Shown here piece by piece: positions 12,401-25,420 of a stretch of 64,000 nt of DNA. A program made the position numbers and the translations under genes. Position 1 is the stretch's first letter. The number at the start of each line of letters is the position of its first letter. The DNA is taken from the NCBI RefSeq assembly GCF_910591885.1, contig NW_025963548.1:301501-365500 (forward strand), given 5' to 3'. Origin of the DNA: Bombus terrestris (Eukaryota > Arthropoda > Insecta > Hymenoptera > Apidae). The notes under the pieces were generated by a model. The model ran no database searches. It was not told where the DNA came from and worked only from the letters and a program-made list of their open reading frames with translations.

Positions 12401-15400
12401 GTGGCCCATTAGAATAGATCGTTGAAACGTAGTTATACATACATCGTCCATTTTTCGGCCATACTTCATCGGCAATCGGTTTCAGTCCGTTGATCGTGGC
12501 ACACCATAGAATATGTATATGACAGACGTATTTTTACAACGTTAAATCTGCGCATCGCAATCGCCATTTCGCTCGTCGCGAGTACGACCAGGATTGTCGT
12601 TATTAAAAAATTACATTTAGTCGCGTCCCGCTGCGTTATATTTACAACATGACACCTGTTACTCTCTGTCGCAACGAATTCACGGCATTTCAGTCCGAAG
12701 CAATTTCGAATAATCACTTTCAGCGACAAGGCGGATAATATTCGCATAACGTCATTAATATCAATTATTGCAAATACTACTGCAACTATGAATGCAATGA
12801 CAATCCTTTTAATTCCGTGTGCGAGCTATAGTAGTAGGGCGATTTCTAAATGCCTGTCGATATTTGCCAAATTTTGTATATTTTACTTATGCAAAGAATA
12901 GTATAATGATAATAGTATAGTTTATAAAATTGTGTATCGCTTGCATACCGGAACAAGATGATTTTACTAGTGCATTATCGGAGGGAGTTACATTTTTAAT
13001 AATTATAATATTTCTAATAATCTATGTGATTGGATTATGTCAAACTTGACACATTTCCGTGGCATTCTGTTTTCCGTAAATTTACTTCAACTGATAGAGT
13101 CTGATACAAGGTATACTCCTTCTATCGCGATCATTTCTCTTTGCGATCGAGAAATTCCAAAACCGCAATTCAATTTCACCCTACCATATTCCGAATGTCG
13201 AGGGCATGGTACTGGTGCCATTAACGGGTCTGAAACTAGCAGATTGAATGTTTCGATCGCAAGTATGAGAGTTATTTTTCAATTGCTCTAAGAGAACGTA
13301 ATACGATAGTTCTCCTTTCATCTGGGATTGTAGACGATTAAAAAAACACTTTGAGGACTACATCTTTAACACGATACTTGTAACAAGATGATGAGGAAAA
13401 GTGGGCGACATTTATAGTGTATCATTCAACAGGTCAAAATATTCATACACAAAAAGATTTACAGCTTATTTTTCAATTCATAAACAATTTAATTTTGCGG
13501 TAAAAATTTATGAATTACGGCTTTTTCTCTTTATTTTACTCGAACTTTACGTCCCTTGTTCCTGAGAAAATAAACGACGATAGAATTTCCATTGTTATAT
13601 ATTTAATTTCTATTTGACTCAAAATGAGAAACGCGAGATGTGAATAGAATGAAGAGAAAGTTTCATCAGCTGATTCATCGATCTATGCAGCTATCGGTGA
13701 ATTTAAAATGATTTTCGAATAACTATCCTGGATAAATATTTATTTCGAAAATAATTCGTTAACCAACTATGTATATTAAAAAATAAGCCTCGAATAATAT
13801 TTTTCTATATAAGCGTTTTTTCATTACCTTCACGTTTGACATGTAATATATAAAATCCTATAAATATCGTCCACAGCTTTAACAAATAACCTGTATATCC
13901 TTTTATACCATGGCCAGGGTTGCTTTACGTTTCACTGACTGTTTGAAAACTAAGTTGGACTCTTTTAACGCATGGCACGAAACTCGTCACACGTTGTATT
14001 CGCTTCAAACTCGTTCACGAAGTTCAGGCGTAAATCTAGTCTGATTCATGGGACATGGAACATCGCGCTGAAGCTGCAGAGATCTTCGTAAAATTCTACA
14101 AACAGGGAATCGAAAGGAATATATTACCAGTCACGAAATCACGAAAGCGTGATGAAATCGTTGGAAATGTTTGTGAAATAACGAGGTTTCAGCGCTTCTG
14201 CGACGTGGATAAATTAAACTCAGATGGTGCAATTTCTTTCGAACGCAGTCGATTTCGTTCCATTTCTCTTATTTATCAACTCCGTGAAATATCACTTCGA
14301 CACCACGTTTAACTTCGCCGGTAACGAAGCAAGACAATACGTAGTTTCACAGACGGGAGAATCGTTATGGGGAGCCATAAAGTTTCGAAGAATACGATCG
14401 TGCAAGATACGCGACTCAGCTCGTGAAATTTACACATACGTTCATCGATGGTATCGTTACTACGTATAAAACACTGTTTCCTAAGAAGATAAGAAATTCC
14501 TTTGGAAATCAAACGATGTAGAACGAGATTTCATTAATTCGTGTGTATCTGCGTTTTACTTCATTAGAAGAGCTAGAACTCCTTTTCAAGTATCGTTAAA
14601 GCGATATCGTTAGTATTCGATTAGTATCAGGACATCTATTACACATTCGATTCACGTGGAAATTAAACTGACCAACTCTATCAACTTTCATTGTTCGACT
14701 TCTGAAAAATTTTTTCGATAACAGTCGTCTATATTGGTACGAAACTGAAAAAACTTTTAGAAATTGGAATTACGTATTCAGCTTGCCTTCAGAATTATTT
14801 GTTCTTTTGAATGCTGCTACTTTACATTATAAACCCTTACATTATGATAGTCAATCTGGAATTATCTTTCCAGCTGTAAATTTTTATATTGAACCATTCG
14901 TTCATTTCACCATTAGGTAGTTGAGGACTGCTGCTATACATGTCAACAATAGTAACCTTTTTCCATGGAAAATTGACTTTCTAAACAATTTGTAGCTTCT
15001 ATTATAGTAGCTTCTATTCTAATTACTCTTGTATTGATTTCTCGTCAGAATATGAAGTTTCGAAATAGCATCGACGAGCATTTTCGAGTCGAACAGTTCT
15101 CAACAGCGTCACGCAGGCTGATTCTTTACCACACTTGTCTCAACAAAATTTTTTACATAAAAACTCTGTTCTTTGCTAGATGTTTATAATATCTGACAAA
15201 AAATCTTATTTTTTTTAATTTAGGAAAAGGGACTAGACAAAAGCAATAAATAATTATAATATTTGAACTGAACCAGGAAGTAGGGAAAATACTAAGGGAT
15301 ATTTGGTAAACAGACTTTTATTCACATCGAATTCCCTGATATTAAGTTTCTGGAGAACTGCATATTATATATATTTTTAAAATGTTTGTCCCGAATCCTC

Positions 15401-18400
15401 ATTCAAACGCCGCACTGTAGAATCTGAGAAAGTGGCCTGCAAACGTGCAAACGTAGCCCGCAAGCGTGCGAACGCGGCCAGCAAATTCTGATTTTTGTCC
15501 TAAATCCTCATCTAAATGCCGTACCGTGCAGCGTTCGAAGTTCTCGCTGTCGTTGAGTTTATATCAATTTAAAATGGTAGAAAGGTCATATAGCAAAGCG
15601 ATCGATCTGATTAGTTTTTATTGTGCCGCGATTCGTTATCGAGCATCCAGATATGGACGCGTGGGTTTTGCATGGGACAAAAGGAACGGCGTATCGGAAA
15701 ATGAAAAATCACACTATAGCACAAGGCTTATTCCTTTCCATTTCCAACTAAAATATTTTGAATGATAAATATAGAAGAGACTTATTTAAAGACTTGGGAA
15801 GATAAAAAGGAATAAGAAAACAGGATGGAAAGAGGAGTTAAAAGACAATTACACGAATATCATTCCATTATATTGCATTCTTGAATCGTTTCACCAGCAC
15901 CAATGTTTTCTTCTCCTTTAAAGGGTTTTCTAAGATGTTGGCGTTTTCAGATCAGGAAGATACAACGTCGCAATTTGCAATTCTAACGTGCAATCTTCAA
16001 CGTATATTATACCTCGTTAATGAGCATTTTCGATTACGTTCTTGTCTTATCTTTACAATCGCGTACAACGTTTACCCGTTTGCGCTAACTATATTTTCCC
16101 CTAATCTTCATGCTTGATCCCCAAGAACTCTTGTACCTCGTGTATACGCTGAGAGAAAATTTCATAGTTACGTCCCCGTTGTGCCTATCCAGCTTTCAGC
16201 TGATTGCAAAAGAGCTCGAAATTGGAAACGTCTGAAAATTTTGGCACGCAGCGTGAATTTCCTTGTAGCAATTAACAAATTTTAATGAAACGCACCGCGT
16301 GGTAAACCACGAAAAAATTACGTTCAAAATGTCCTCGTGCCAATTTATCGTTGAGTATTATACCCTTTGGAACATTTGGAAATTTCGCTTTGAGTAATGA
16401 GACTCGATTATCGTGATTAGATTGGTAAAACTTAGAACAGGCTAGAAGGTATCTATTGCAATTAACAATTACCTTAAACAGGTATTAATATTCAATAGCT
16501 AAAATTATTCATTGTAATATAGTATTTACAGTTGTAATTTTGCATTATATTAATGAACTACAATATTGTTAGTATTGTAAAACCGTGTTTACCATTAATT
16601 ATATATTTAAGGTATACTTGTTTCAACATACAACGCTATTACTACTGTAGATTAACTATTCAACGAGCGAGGAAATAACTCGAAAGTTCAAACAAATTTG
16701 TGCTTTACAAAAGCATATATATGATCGAAATTTAAAAAGCAGACGTTGGAAAAATATTTTACATAAGAAGGTACACGGATATATATCCATCTGACGCGGG
16801 TGGCTCAACTACATTAATTCGAAAACAGGATGCTGAAGCGATGGAACCGTGATATTGCAACTTCGTCTGTAACTTGCTGGAAATAACAAACAGACGATGC
16901 AAAAGTGAATACACAAGATGTTCGTTCGCTTGAAAAAAGTATCGTGGAAAATATGCAGACGCCAAAGTATTTGAACGTTCCGTCAGATTGGCTTACATGA
17001 AGTAATTTTTTTCATTACTCTCTTGTCGTGTTTAAATAGAGAAAAACGCGGACCACGAACAAACAAGCCATATATTTTATATACTAATGGAATTTATAGG
17101 GATGCATAAATGTTATTTATAGAAATATTTTTCATGGAAAAAAAAAACTAATATTTCAATGAAATGTCGCTTGTTGGGTGTGCGAGCTTCGTTTTCCTCG
17201 TCGCTCTACCTGTGTTTTTCTATTTTAAAGAATACACATTGGATTTTTGCGGCATTGTTGGCGAATGATATTAAAACGTCGAGACAAAAATTTAATCAAT
17301 AACTGAGGGAAATCGCACTCATCTCGTAAAAGGGACCTTTTTTCCCTCACGTGAAAAGAAATCCATCTGGTATCGAATGATACATCTTTTCTCTTTGCTT
17401 CTTTTACCTACAGTGGTTCGCCACGCTGCATATATTTGAATATTTATCGTAGACAACTTTTATGCATATATTGTCTGTGTTATATAAAACAGTTTGGAAT
17501 TTAATTAGAACTATTAATGGGACATTATTATACGTACATAATATAAAAATGTATACATGACATAAAAATTACATGATAATAAAAAATTGCTTGAAAAATA
17601 CTAAAACACTTAATACAAAAATTAGTATATATTATAAACACTTATTTTAAACACATAATGAATGTTAAAAATAGTCTGACTGAATATTTAGGCTTAACAA
17701 CATGATGAATTATTTAAATAAATATTGTGATCGCTACGAAATATTAGTGGCACGCGACGATTTAAGTGTATGTCTTGTAGTTTCTATATACATTTACAGA
17801 TTTCTTTCAAACCTTACCTATATAACTATAATAATTTCATATGAAACACATAATATTCATAAAAGTTTTCTATAAATATTCCAATTTTCCCAATAACTAC
17901 ATAGCCGAAATACAATTTAAATATATTTGTATAGTCTCCTTATCGCTGCAAACTACAAAGCTTCCGATTACAGGGTATTATCACGTGCCATTGGGCAAAT
18001 AATTTGTTTAAAACGCGCACACAGGTGTCGAGGTAGTTTTCTTGAAATATCAAAAGAAATGAACAATTTCTTTGCCTACCTACCTTCCACGGGAATGTGC
18101 AGTCTTTTCGTTTTATTTCCAGTGATAAACACACACGTAAATTCACATTCGTCCACATACCAATTTAGCTAACCTCCATGGAAATACACGAAAAGTAGAA
18201 CGTTTGCAATACATTCAAATGACTGTATAGTTTTACGAGGGAGAAAGGCACGTTTATTGGTACCGTTTCAATTTTTGAACTAGTAGTTGATCGTCGAAAT
18301 CCGACCGATTCTCCGGCTCGATGAGAAATTGTTATCCAATCATTCGATAGTTAGACGTGGAAGCAGCGTGAGGAAATAACGATGGACAACCGGCGCAATT

Positions 18401-18728
18401 TGTCGAAGAGCAATCGATCGAATTAAAATAAATAGAAATATCTGATTGATGAAATTCATGTTTAATTTCATTGACAAATAAAATCTTGTCTCTCTATAAA
18501 AATGTATACGCGTAACGAATAGAGTTAGCACCCGCGTTCAACGTTTGAAAATGAAAATAAAATACATAACGCATAGTTTGCTTTGTTATTCCGCGGAAAA
18601 CTAAATAAATTTGCTGGAAAAATGTTGAAGAATTTCAAGTTGTCCTTAACGCGGTAAAAGGGAGTAAATTGCAGTGACTGCGGTTGTATATTCAAGAATG
18701 GAAAAGACGTGGATTTATTCTTTTACAG
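9466..18728. other. No recognisable gene; possible upstream region of the GPCR gene
   Basis: About 9 kb of AT-rich DNA. I find no exon with a recognisable domain. The first coding exon of the GPCR appears to be preceded directly by a splice acceptor (TTATTCTTTTACAG ending at 18728), so one or more 5' UTR exons should lie somewhere in this stretch, but I cannot place them. Confidence 0.35.
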
Positions 18729-18947
18729 ATGGCTGTGAATCTGAATGCAACGGGCCTCGTCGAGGAGAATGGTTACATTCCATACATCCATCGCCCGGAA
18801 ACCTACATAGTACCTGGGATATTTTTAATAATCCTGATAGTGGGTGTATTTGGAAACGGAATGATGATGATTACTTTGGGGGCCGATTCCAACACGAAAA
18901 ATACATCCAACGTTTACATCTTTTCCTTGGCTCTGGGCGATCTTTTG
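18729..18947 (+). CDS. GPCR exon 1: N-terminus, TM1, part of TM2
   Basis: I take the ATG at 18729 as the start. It follows immediately on a strong acceptor (pyrimidine tract then ACAG), and the open frame upstream of it has no ATG. The 73 codons give a short extracellular N-terminus with a NAT glycosylation sequon, then the TM1 segment with the conserved GNG, an intracellular loop, and the start of TM2 ending in GDLL. The donor is GTAAGA at 18948, phase 0. Confidence 0.8.
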
Positions 18948-19871
18948 GTAAGAAAGGACAGGATGTGTATATATTATCTCTAATGTATCATTCAAGACCG
19001 ACGTTCAAAAAAAGGATCTCCGACGTCGAATAAAATGGAAAAATCATTCATAATCATTCATAAAAATCTCTAGAAATATTCAAATATTTTCATAAATAAT
19101 TTCTAAAAGAAGCACATGCTATATGAGACCTTGAATCAGACGTTAAAATTCCGTTGTTCTGGACACGTAATCGTGGACCAATAGCGAGTTCGATTATAAA
19201 CGCGTTTATTTTCGTGGATATCGAGCTTACTTTATGATATATGTAGCTATACATCTTGATCCATGGACAATTTATAGCCGGACGGAGAATAATCAAAGAT
19301 TAATGCGATTCATACGATATCATCTGTGAAAATCATAAATAAATATTTTCTCGATTATAGTGTTCGAACGATCATGCTTAAACAAAAAGAAAATGTGTAT
19401 TTCACGATTAACACTGAGAAAAAAGTGCAACAGCATAATTGAGTCTTCGATCATACGTCGAAATTTGTACATCCCGCATGAAATTGCAGAAAATTCGCTT
19501 AATCTACATTTTTTATTATAATATTTAATACAAAACGTTCCTGTTAATATCCCCCTTTTATCTCGAAATTCATCAGAGACGTCCGTATTTCAGACGAAAT
19601 TTAGCGAGTTAATGAGGGAATCTTTTTTTCGCAAATTGAGTGAACGTTACACAGTATGTTAAAAGGACGTGGGATGTGAATTCATCACGAATATTTTTAA
19701 TAGATTTTTCTGTATCATAATCGCGGATTGTTTTTATTTTAATTTTCTCGATAACAATGAATCCTGATAAATGTTTTCCTAATAATTTTACTATATGCTC
19801 GATGCCGTACAAATATAATATCAAGTATTGTTTATTTTATCGCTCTCACCTATCGAAATGTCGAAGGCGTC

Positions 19872-20077
19872 GTTTTCAACGAAACAGATTTTCAAATGTT
19901 TCCCATATATTCGTAGAATTCAATCAAATTTCGCAAAATTACAGAAAAATATTCAAATAAAATTTCGATAAAGGGTTTTCAACGAAACAGATTTTAAAAC
20001 GTTTCCCATATATTCGTAGAATTCAATTAAATTTCGCAAAAGTACAGAAAAATATTCGAATAAAATTTCGATAAAGG
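19872..20077. repeat. Two-copy tandem duplication, 103 bp each
   Basis: 19872-19974 and 19975-20077 are near-identical direct copies, both starting GTTTTCAACGAAACAG and differing at only a handful of positions. They lie in the first GPCR intron, just before exon 2. No coding function is visible. Confidence 0.85.
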
Positions 20078-20170
20078 GTAGATTGAATAACACGAGTACA
20101 ATTGACCGTGGAAATACAATACAATAAAATACAGGTGTATATTTTTAATTTTAATTTTCGTTTATTTCAG

Positions 20171-20319
20171 GTGATCCTAACGAGTGTACCACGCACGTCT
20201 GTTATATTCACATTCGATTCATGGCTGTGGGGACAGACAGTTTGCAAATTATCGGAGTGCGTCAAGGATATTTCAGTCGGTGTCTCAGTTTTCACTCTGA
20301 CCGCGTTATCAGCCGAGAG
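20171..20319 (+). CDS. GPCR exon 2: end of TM2, TM3
   Basis: The acceptor TTTATTTCAG ends at 20170 and the donor GTAAGT starts at 20320; the exon leaves phase 2. It encodes the first extracellular loop and TM3: DSWLWGQTVCKLSECVKD carries the TM3 cysteine that makes the conserved disulfide, followed by ISVGVSVFTLTALSAER. AER stands where most class A receptors have DRY, as in bombesin/CCHamide relatives. The exon itself is intact. Confidence 0.85.
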
Positions 20320-21101
20320 GTAAGTTGTCAAACCCAGTTACGGTTGAGGAAATTGTTGTCTCAGGGATAGGCTGGTCGTCCTAACTTTAGTGAAGTTCCG
20401 CCCCATTAATGGACCAATCGACTCTTTAATCAGTAATCGAAATGAAATCTCAAACGTCCAATTTCCTTTTCGCTATTAAGAAAATCAATTAATTTACATT
20501 AATAAGAAAGTTCAACGTTAAAATAAAGTATAACTGAAGAATTCATTTAATCAGACATCATTTAATCTTAACCCTGCAATACTGCATTTATAAACAATCC
20601 AATTAACGCTATATTGAAAATTACATATCATTTTATTAACACAACGCTCATTTCCAACAAACGATACGTTGCTAAATAATTTTGATTTCTTCCATGTCAA
20701 ATAATTATCAGGATCTATCTGCATATTTGAATTAGTATCGTTAGTGACGTTTAATAAAACAGAAGGCGTTAAACACCCTTGTCCAATAGTAATAAATTTA
20801 GTAATAAAGCAAATAAAATAAAATAATAAATAAATTGTAAAACAGAAATCTATATATAATCTAAGATTTCTGTCTTGCCAACATATTAATATTACAGTTG
20901 GTACATTTGTTGCACGAGACAGCTCGGAACGTATAAATAACAACCATTTCTCAACAGTAATAAATACACGCACAACAGGCATCTGTAAAAGAAACATTTA
21001 AGTGGGGTATAAATTCCTCCGTTCTATAGTATTTCAGGGTTAAAGTTTCAATAAAAATTGATTTACAAATAAAAGAAAGATATGCTCGTGTTGCATCGTA
21101 G

Positions 21102-21144
21102 GTACTACGCGGTCTAAAATCCTATTGGCCGCCATGTGGCCGGA
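21102..21144 (+). pseudogene. GPCR exon 3, 5' part, with in-frame TAA
   Basis: After the acceptor (GCATCGTAG ending at 21101) the first base completes the AGG arginine of the AER box, then Tyr-Tyr-Ala-Val is followed by TAA at 21115-21117. After the stop the frame goes on sensibly (N-P-I-G-R-H-V-A-G) up to the LINE junction at 21144/21145. Relatives have a sense codon where the stop lies, between the hydrophobic pair and the Asn/Asp-Pro of the second intracellular loop. A single base change explains it. Confidence 0.75.
21134..21144 (+). repeat. LINE target-site duplication, left copy
   Basis: ATGTGGCCGGA, identical to the copy at 25410-25420. Its first A could also belong to the poly(A) end of the insert in the right-hand copy, so the duplication is 10 or 11 bp. 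It is coding sequence of the GPCR second intracellular loop. Confidence 0.9.
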
Positions 21145-21265
21145 AACCAGTTCCGCCTGGGCAGGCGACCTAAACGGACGTGCGAAACAGTGCTCCAGTG
21201 AAAGTGCGGCAAGAGGGAAGAGAAAGGGACAAAGTTAACGCCAAAAATAGACAAAACGTGGAATC

Positions 21266-22615
21266 ATGCAGATTCCACCAATAAAAATAATTAACTCCGG
21301 TGAAACATTTTTCATAAATAAAGCTACAGACTCTACATATGTAGAGAAAAATGATGATATTATGGAAACAATACAATCCGACGGGGAACAAAACATACCA
21401 ATACACCAGGAAGAAAGCTGGACGGTGGCAACCTCCAGCAAAAAACGGAAGGTAACCCCGCTCGCAAGCGCGAGGAAAATCGATACATATGAAAAAAACA
21501 ATGGCTACAAGATATCAAGCTGCACAATCCATTCAGCGCACTGTCAGAAGAGGCAGCAACGGACCCAACGGAAAGTCCGACAAACCGTACTCCCAAACCA
21601 CCACCGATATACATAGACGCGAAAATAATTGACCCCCTCATCGAACTACTAAACAACACCGCAGGGAAGGACAACTATATCATCAAACAGATAAAAATAG
21701 ACCAGGTGAAAGTGCAAACCAACACCCCAGAAATATTCAGAAAAATTACAAGATCACTAAAGGAAAAAAAACGCAGCATATCACACTTTTCAACTCAAAA
21801 CCGACAAAAGCTACAAAGCAGTAATCAGGGGACTACACCCAAAAACAAATACCGGAAAAATAAGTGAAGAACTGGCAAAAATCGGACACCAGGTAAGGTC
21901 AATTAATAACATCAACAAATACGATACCAAACAACCGTTACCGCTATTCCTAGTTGAACTAGAACCTAAAAACAACAACAAAGAAATATACGATATAGAA
22001 AAATTACTAAACACAATAGTAAAAGTGGAGCCACCCAGACATAAAAAAGAAATCCCACAATGCATAAGGTGCCAACAATACGGACACACTAAAAACTATT
22101 GCAATAGAACCCCGGCATGCGTTAAATGCGCAAAAAATCATCTCACGACACACTGCCCATCCACGGGAAAAATAGAGGAGGTTAAATGCTACAACTGTAA
22201 CGGAAACCACCCAGCCAGCTATAAAAGATGTGAAGTAAGAAAACAATTACAACGTAAACTGTTCCCGCCCCTACGAAGCAGGACAATCACTAACACACAA
22301 GCCCAACAGGACAGCACAAAACCTGACATAATTCCAAGTACAGAGCAAGCAATAAACACCAAACCTATCAGCACCAACACCATTGGTGGTCTAAGCTATG
22401 CTCAAGTAACCAGCCAATCAACACATACACACAACCAGTACCACAGTAATCGTAACAATGACACTGCAGAAATCAAAGAACTGCTCAAACAATCCATAAA
22501 GAACACCGAAATGCTAACCAGAATGATAAGCGAACAAAACGCAGTACTCAAACAGCAAACCCAACAAATCACAGTCATGCTACAACTAATTACAAACGTG
22601 CTAAGCAAAAAATAA
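21266..22615 (+). pseudogene. LINE ORF1 (nucleic-acid-binding, cysteine knuckles), frameshifted
   Basis: The frame opens at an ATG (21266) but the protein is spread over three frames. The first shift is in the A7 run at 21492-21498, after which the sense frame contains NPFSALSEEA. The second is in the A8 run at 21764-21771. From there one frame runs to the TAA at 22615. The C-terminal part has a PRE_C2HC-like region followed by zinc knuckles (CIRCQQYGHTKNYC, then CVKCAKNHLTTHCP and CYNCNGNHPASYKRC), the standard Jockey-clade ORF1 layout for RNA binding in the RNP. A polar, glutamine-rich tail follows. Both shifts are in A homopolymers. Confidence 0.75.
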
Positions 22616-25301
22616 AAACGGACACTCTAAAAATAGCAGCCTGGAACTCAAACGGCCTACAACAACGGGCCCTCGAAATTAAAACATTCATATACAATAA
22701 CAATATAGACATACTACTTGTCTCAGAAACACACTTCGCTACAAAAAGCTACTTGAAAATACCATACTACACCATATATGATACCAAACACCCCTCAGGA
22801 AAAGCTCACGGAGGGACAGCAGTGATAGTCGGAAACGATATCAAACATTATCTACACAGCCAAGTTAACAAAGAATATTTACAAGCAACCACTGTTACAG
22901 TTCAAACTAGCAGCAACTACTTCCAGTTGTCAGCAGTATATGTGCCTCCGCGACACAAAATAACAACACAAATGTGGGAAGAATACTTCCAGGACCTAGG
23001 GGACAAGTACATCGCAGCGGGAGACTACAACTCAAAGCACACGCTTTGGGGGTCAAGAAACATTACACCTCGAGGTAGAACACTGGAAAAATACATTAGA
23101 AATAATAACCTCAATATATTATCCACAGGAACACCGACACATTGGCCGACTGACCTGAACAAAAAACCAGATCTTCTGGACTTTGCAGTTACAAGGGGAC
23201 TAAACACAAATAAACTAAAAATAACACCCAACCTCGAGCTCAGCTCCGATCATACACCCATAATAATTGAATACAGAAACAAACCAATACACTATAGCAA
23301 ACCAGAAACACTATGCAATAAAACCACCAAATGGCAAACTTTCAAAGAAATAATAGAAAGCAAAATAAACTGCAACATCCCGTTAAAAATTCCTGAACAC
23401 ATAGAACAGGCAGTAGCAACATTGACAGCAACTATTCAAGAAGCAGCAAGGACAACCACTACACCCGAATCAACCAGCAGACAAACAATAACAATCCCGC
23501 AAGAAATACTCGACAAAATCAAAGAAAAAAGAAAAGCAAAAGCAAAATGGCAAAAATACAGAACCCGAGAAAACAAAAAACACTTAAACAAACTTGCAAA
23601 GGAAATAAAAAACAAAATAAAGGAGCACAACGATAACGAATTCGCGAAGTTCATAGGGACACTCTCCACACACGAGAACACCAACTATTCACTATGGAAA
23701 GCCACGAAAAAAATGAGGAAGCCAATAATACCCGTCCCGGCAATCAGAAAAGCAGATAACGCATGGGCAAGAAGCAACGAAGAACAAGATGAAGAACTCT
23801 CCAACCACCTCTGCAACACATTCACACCACACATTATCAACAACAGCAACCTCAAAAGTCATACGGAGGAGGATCCACAAACCACTATTACCACAACCGA
23901 CAAGGAATACACCATACCTAAAACATCAGCACAAGAAATTAGAAACATAATTGATAATACAAAAAACAACAAAGCGCCAGGAATCGACCTAATCAATGGT
24001 AAAATCTTGAAAAACCTTCCGCCAAAGCAATAAGACTAATGACAATAATATTCAATGCAATTCTAAGAATTCAATACTTCCCCAAACCATGGAAATTAGC
24101 ACAGATCAAAATGTTACATAAACCAGGCAAAGACCCGCACCAAACTGCATCTTACAGACCAATATCACTGCTTCCAGTATTTTCCAAAATACTGGAAAAA
24201 ATAATATATTGCCGGATAAAAACAATAATAGAGACAAAAAAACTAATACCGGATCACCAATTTGGTTTCAGAAATAAACACTCCACGATAGAGCAAATGC
24301 ACAGGCTTATAAACGAAATAATAGTAGCACTAGAAAACAAGGAATACTGCACAGCCCTCTTTATAGACATAGAGAAAGCATTCGATAAAATTAACCATGA
24401 AAGTCTACTACAAACAATTAGGAAACAATTCCCGGAGCAAATACACCAATTAATAAAATCCTACCTAAGCAGCAGAACCTTCGTAATAAAAATCAAGGAC
24501 ACACATTCTCAAGTTAAAGACATCAAGGCCGGGGTACCACAAGGAAGCGTCCTAGGCCCAATACACATTATACACGGCGAACATACCAACAACTACCAAC
24601 AGCACAGTATTGACATTCGCGGACGACACACCTATACTAGGCATACTAACCCTGAAACGGCAGTCAAAATACTACAAGAACATATCATAAAAATAGAAAA
24701 TTGGCTACAAGAAAAACAAATAAAAGCAAACCCCAATAAATGCAACCATATTACATTCATGCTACGAAAAAAGATACCACCAAACATCCTATTGAACGGC
24801 ACGCATATAACGCAAACAAAGCATATCAAATACCTAGGACTCCACTTAGATACACAACTCACATGGAAACTACACATCAAATCAATAGTAGAAAAAATAC
24901 AGAAAACAAGGAGACAAATGCATTGGCTAACAAGCCGAAAATCCAAACTAAGCTTAGAAAATAATTTAAAAATATATAAAACGATCATAAAACCAATCTG
25001 GACGTACGGAATACCATTATGGGGGACGGCTGCAATGAGACATATAAACAAAATAGAGGTAATACAGGCTAAAATCCTCAGAACAATAGTAAACGGACCT
25101 TGGTACATCAGAAACGAAGATATACGGAGGGACCTGGGAATGCCAACGGTCAAGGAAGAAATTAGCAGATACTCCGAGAAATACAAATCAAGAATAGCAA
25201 CACACCCAAACCGGCTAGCTGCGGAAACATACAAAACCTTAAACATGGACAGAAGACTAAAAAGGAAGCACCCAACAGACCTTATAAAGGACATAACCTA
25301 A
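22613..25301 (+). pseudogene. LINE ORF2 (endonuclease + reverse transcriptase), frameshifted
   Basis: The ORF2 frame is already open across the ORF1 stop and overlaps it slightly. The endonuclease spans about 22630-23275 (AAWNSNGLQ, SETHF, AGDYNSKH, LSSDHTPIII). The reverse transcriptase follows with APGIDLING, YRPISLLP, FGFRNKHST, LFIDIEKAFDKINH and GVPQGSVLGP. There is a shift at about 24024-24030. A second shift just after GVPQGSVLGP and a third near 24640-24655 leave the catalytic FADD box (24616-24627) in another frame than the flanking protein. The thumb region is open to the stop at 25301. As written it cannot make an active RT. Confidence 0.85.
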
Positions 25302-25409
25302 CAAACACGAGGATAGTACCCCGCTGGGGGTAGCCACCAACATGCTAATTTAACCGTTAAAAAATTCCACCAAATGTCCAAATTGTGAATTTTAATAAAT
25401 AAAAAAAAA

Positions 25410-25420
25410 ATGTGGCCGGA
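25410..25420 (+). repeat. LINE target-site duplication, right copy
   Basis: ATGTGGCCGGA directly after the poly(A) tail, duplicating 21134-21144. GPCR coding sequence resumes in the same frame immediately afterwards. Confidence 0.9.

Larger units (their letters stand above)
21145..25409 (+). mobile_element. Jockey-type non-LTR retrotransposon inserted in the GPCR exon
   Basis: A 4,265-bp element in the same orientation as the gene. It has a 5' leader, ORF1 with cysteine knuckles, ORF2 with an apurinic-type endonuclease and reverse transcriptase, a short 3' UTR and an AATAAATAAAAAAAAAA tail. The coding strand is strongly A-rich, unlike the flanking exon. The 11-bp target duplication and poly(A) tail show target-primed reverse transcription. 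The 5' end keeps a leader and ORF1 start, so the copy looks full length or nearly so. ORF1 and ORF2 both carry frameshifts. The Jockey clade is inferred from the ORF1 knuckle domain and the EN-RT order without RNase H; CR1-like clades are the alternative. Confidence 0.9.

Noticed and set aside
18684..18728. Upstream extension of the GPCR N-terminus
   Set aside because: The extension starts with TTG, not ATG, and is separated from the ATG at 18729 by a strong splice acceptor, so it is intron.
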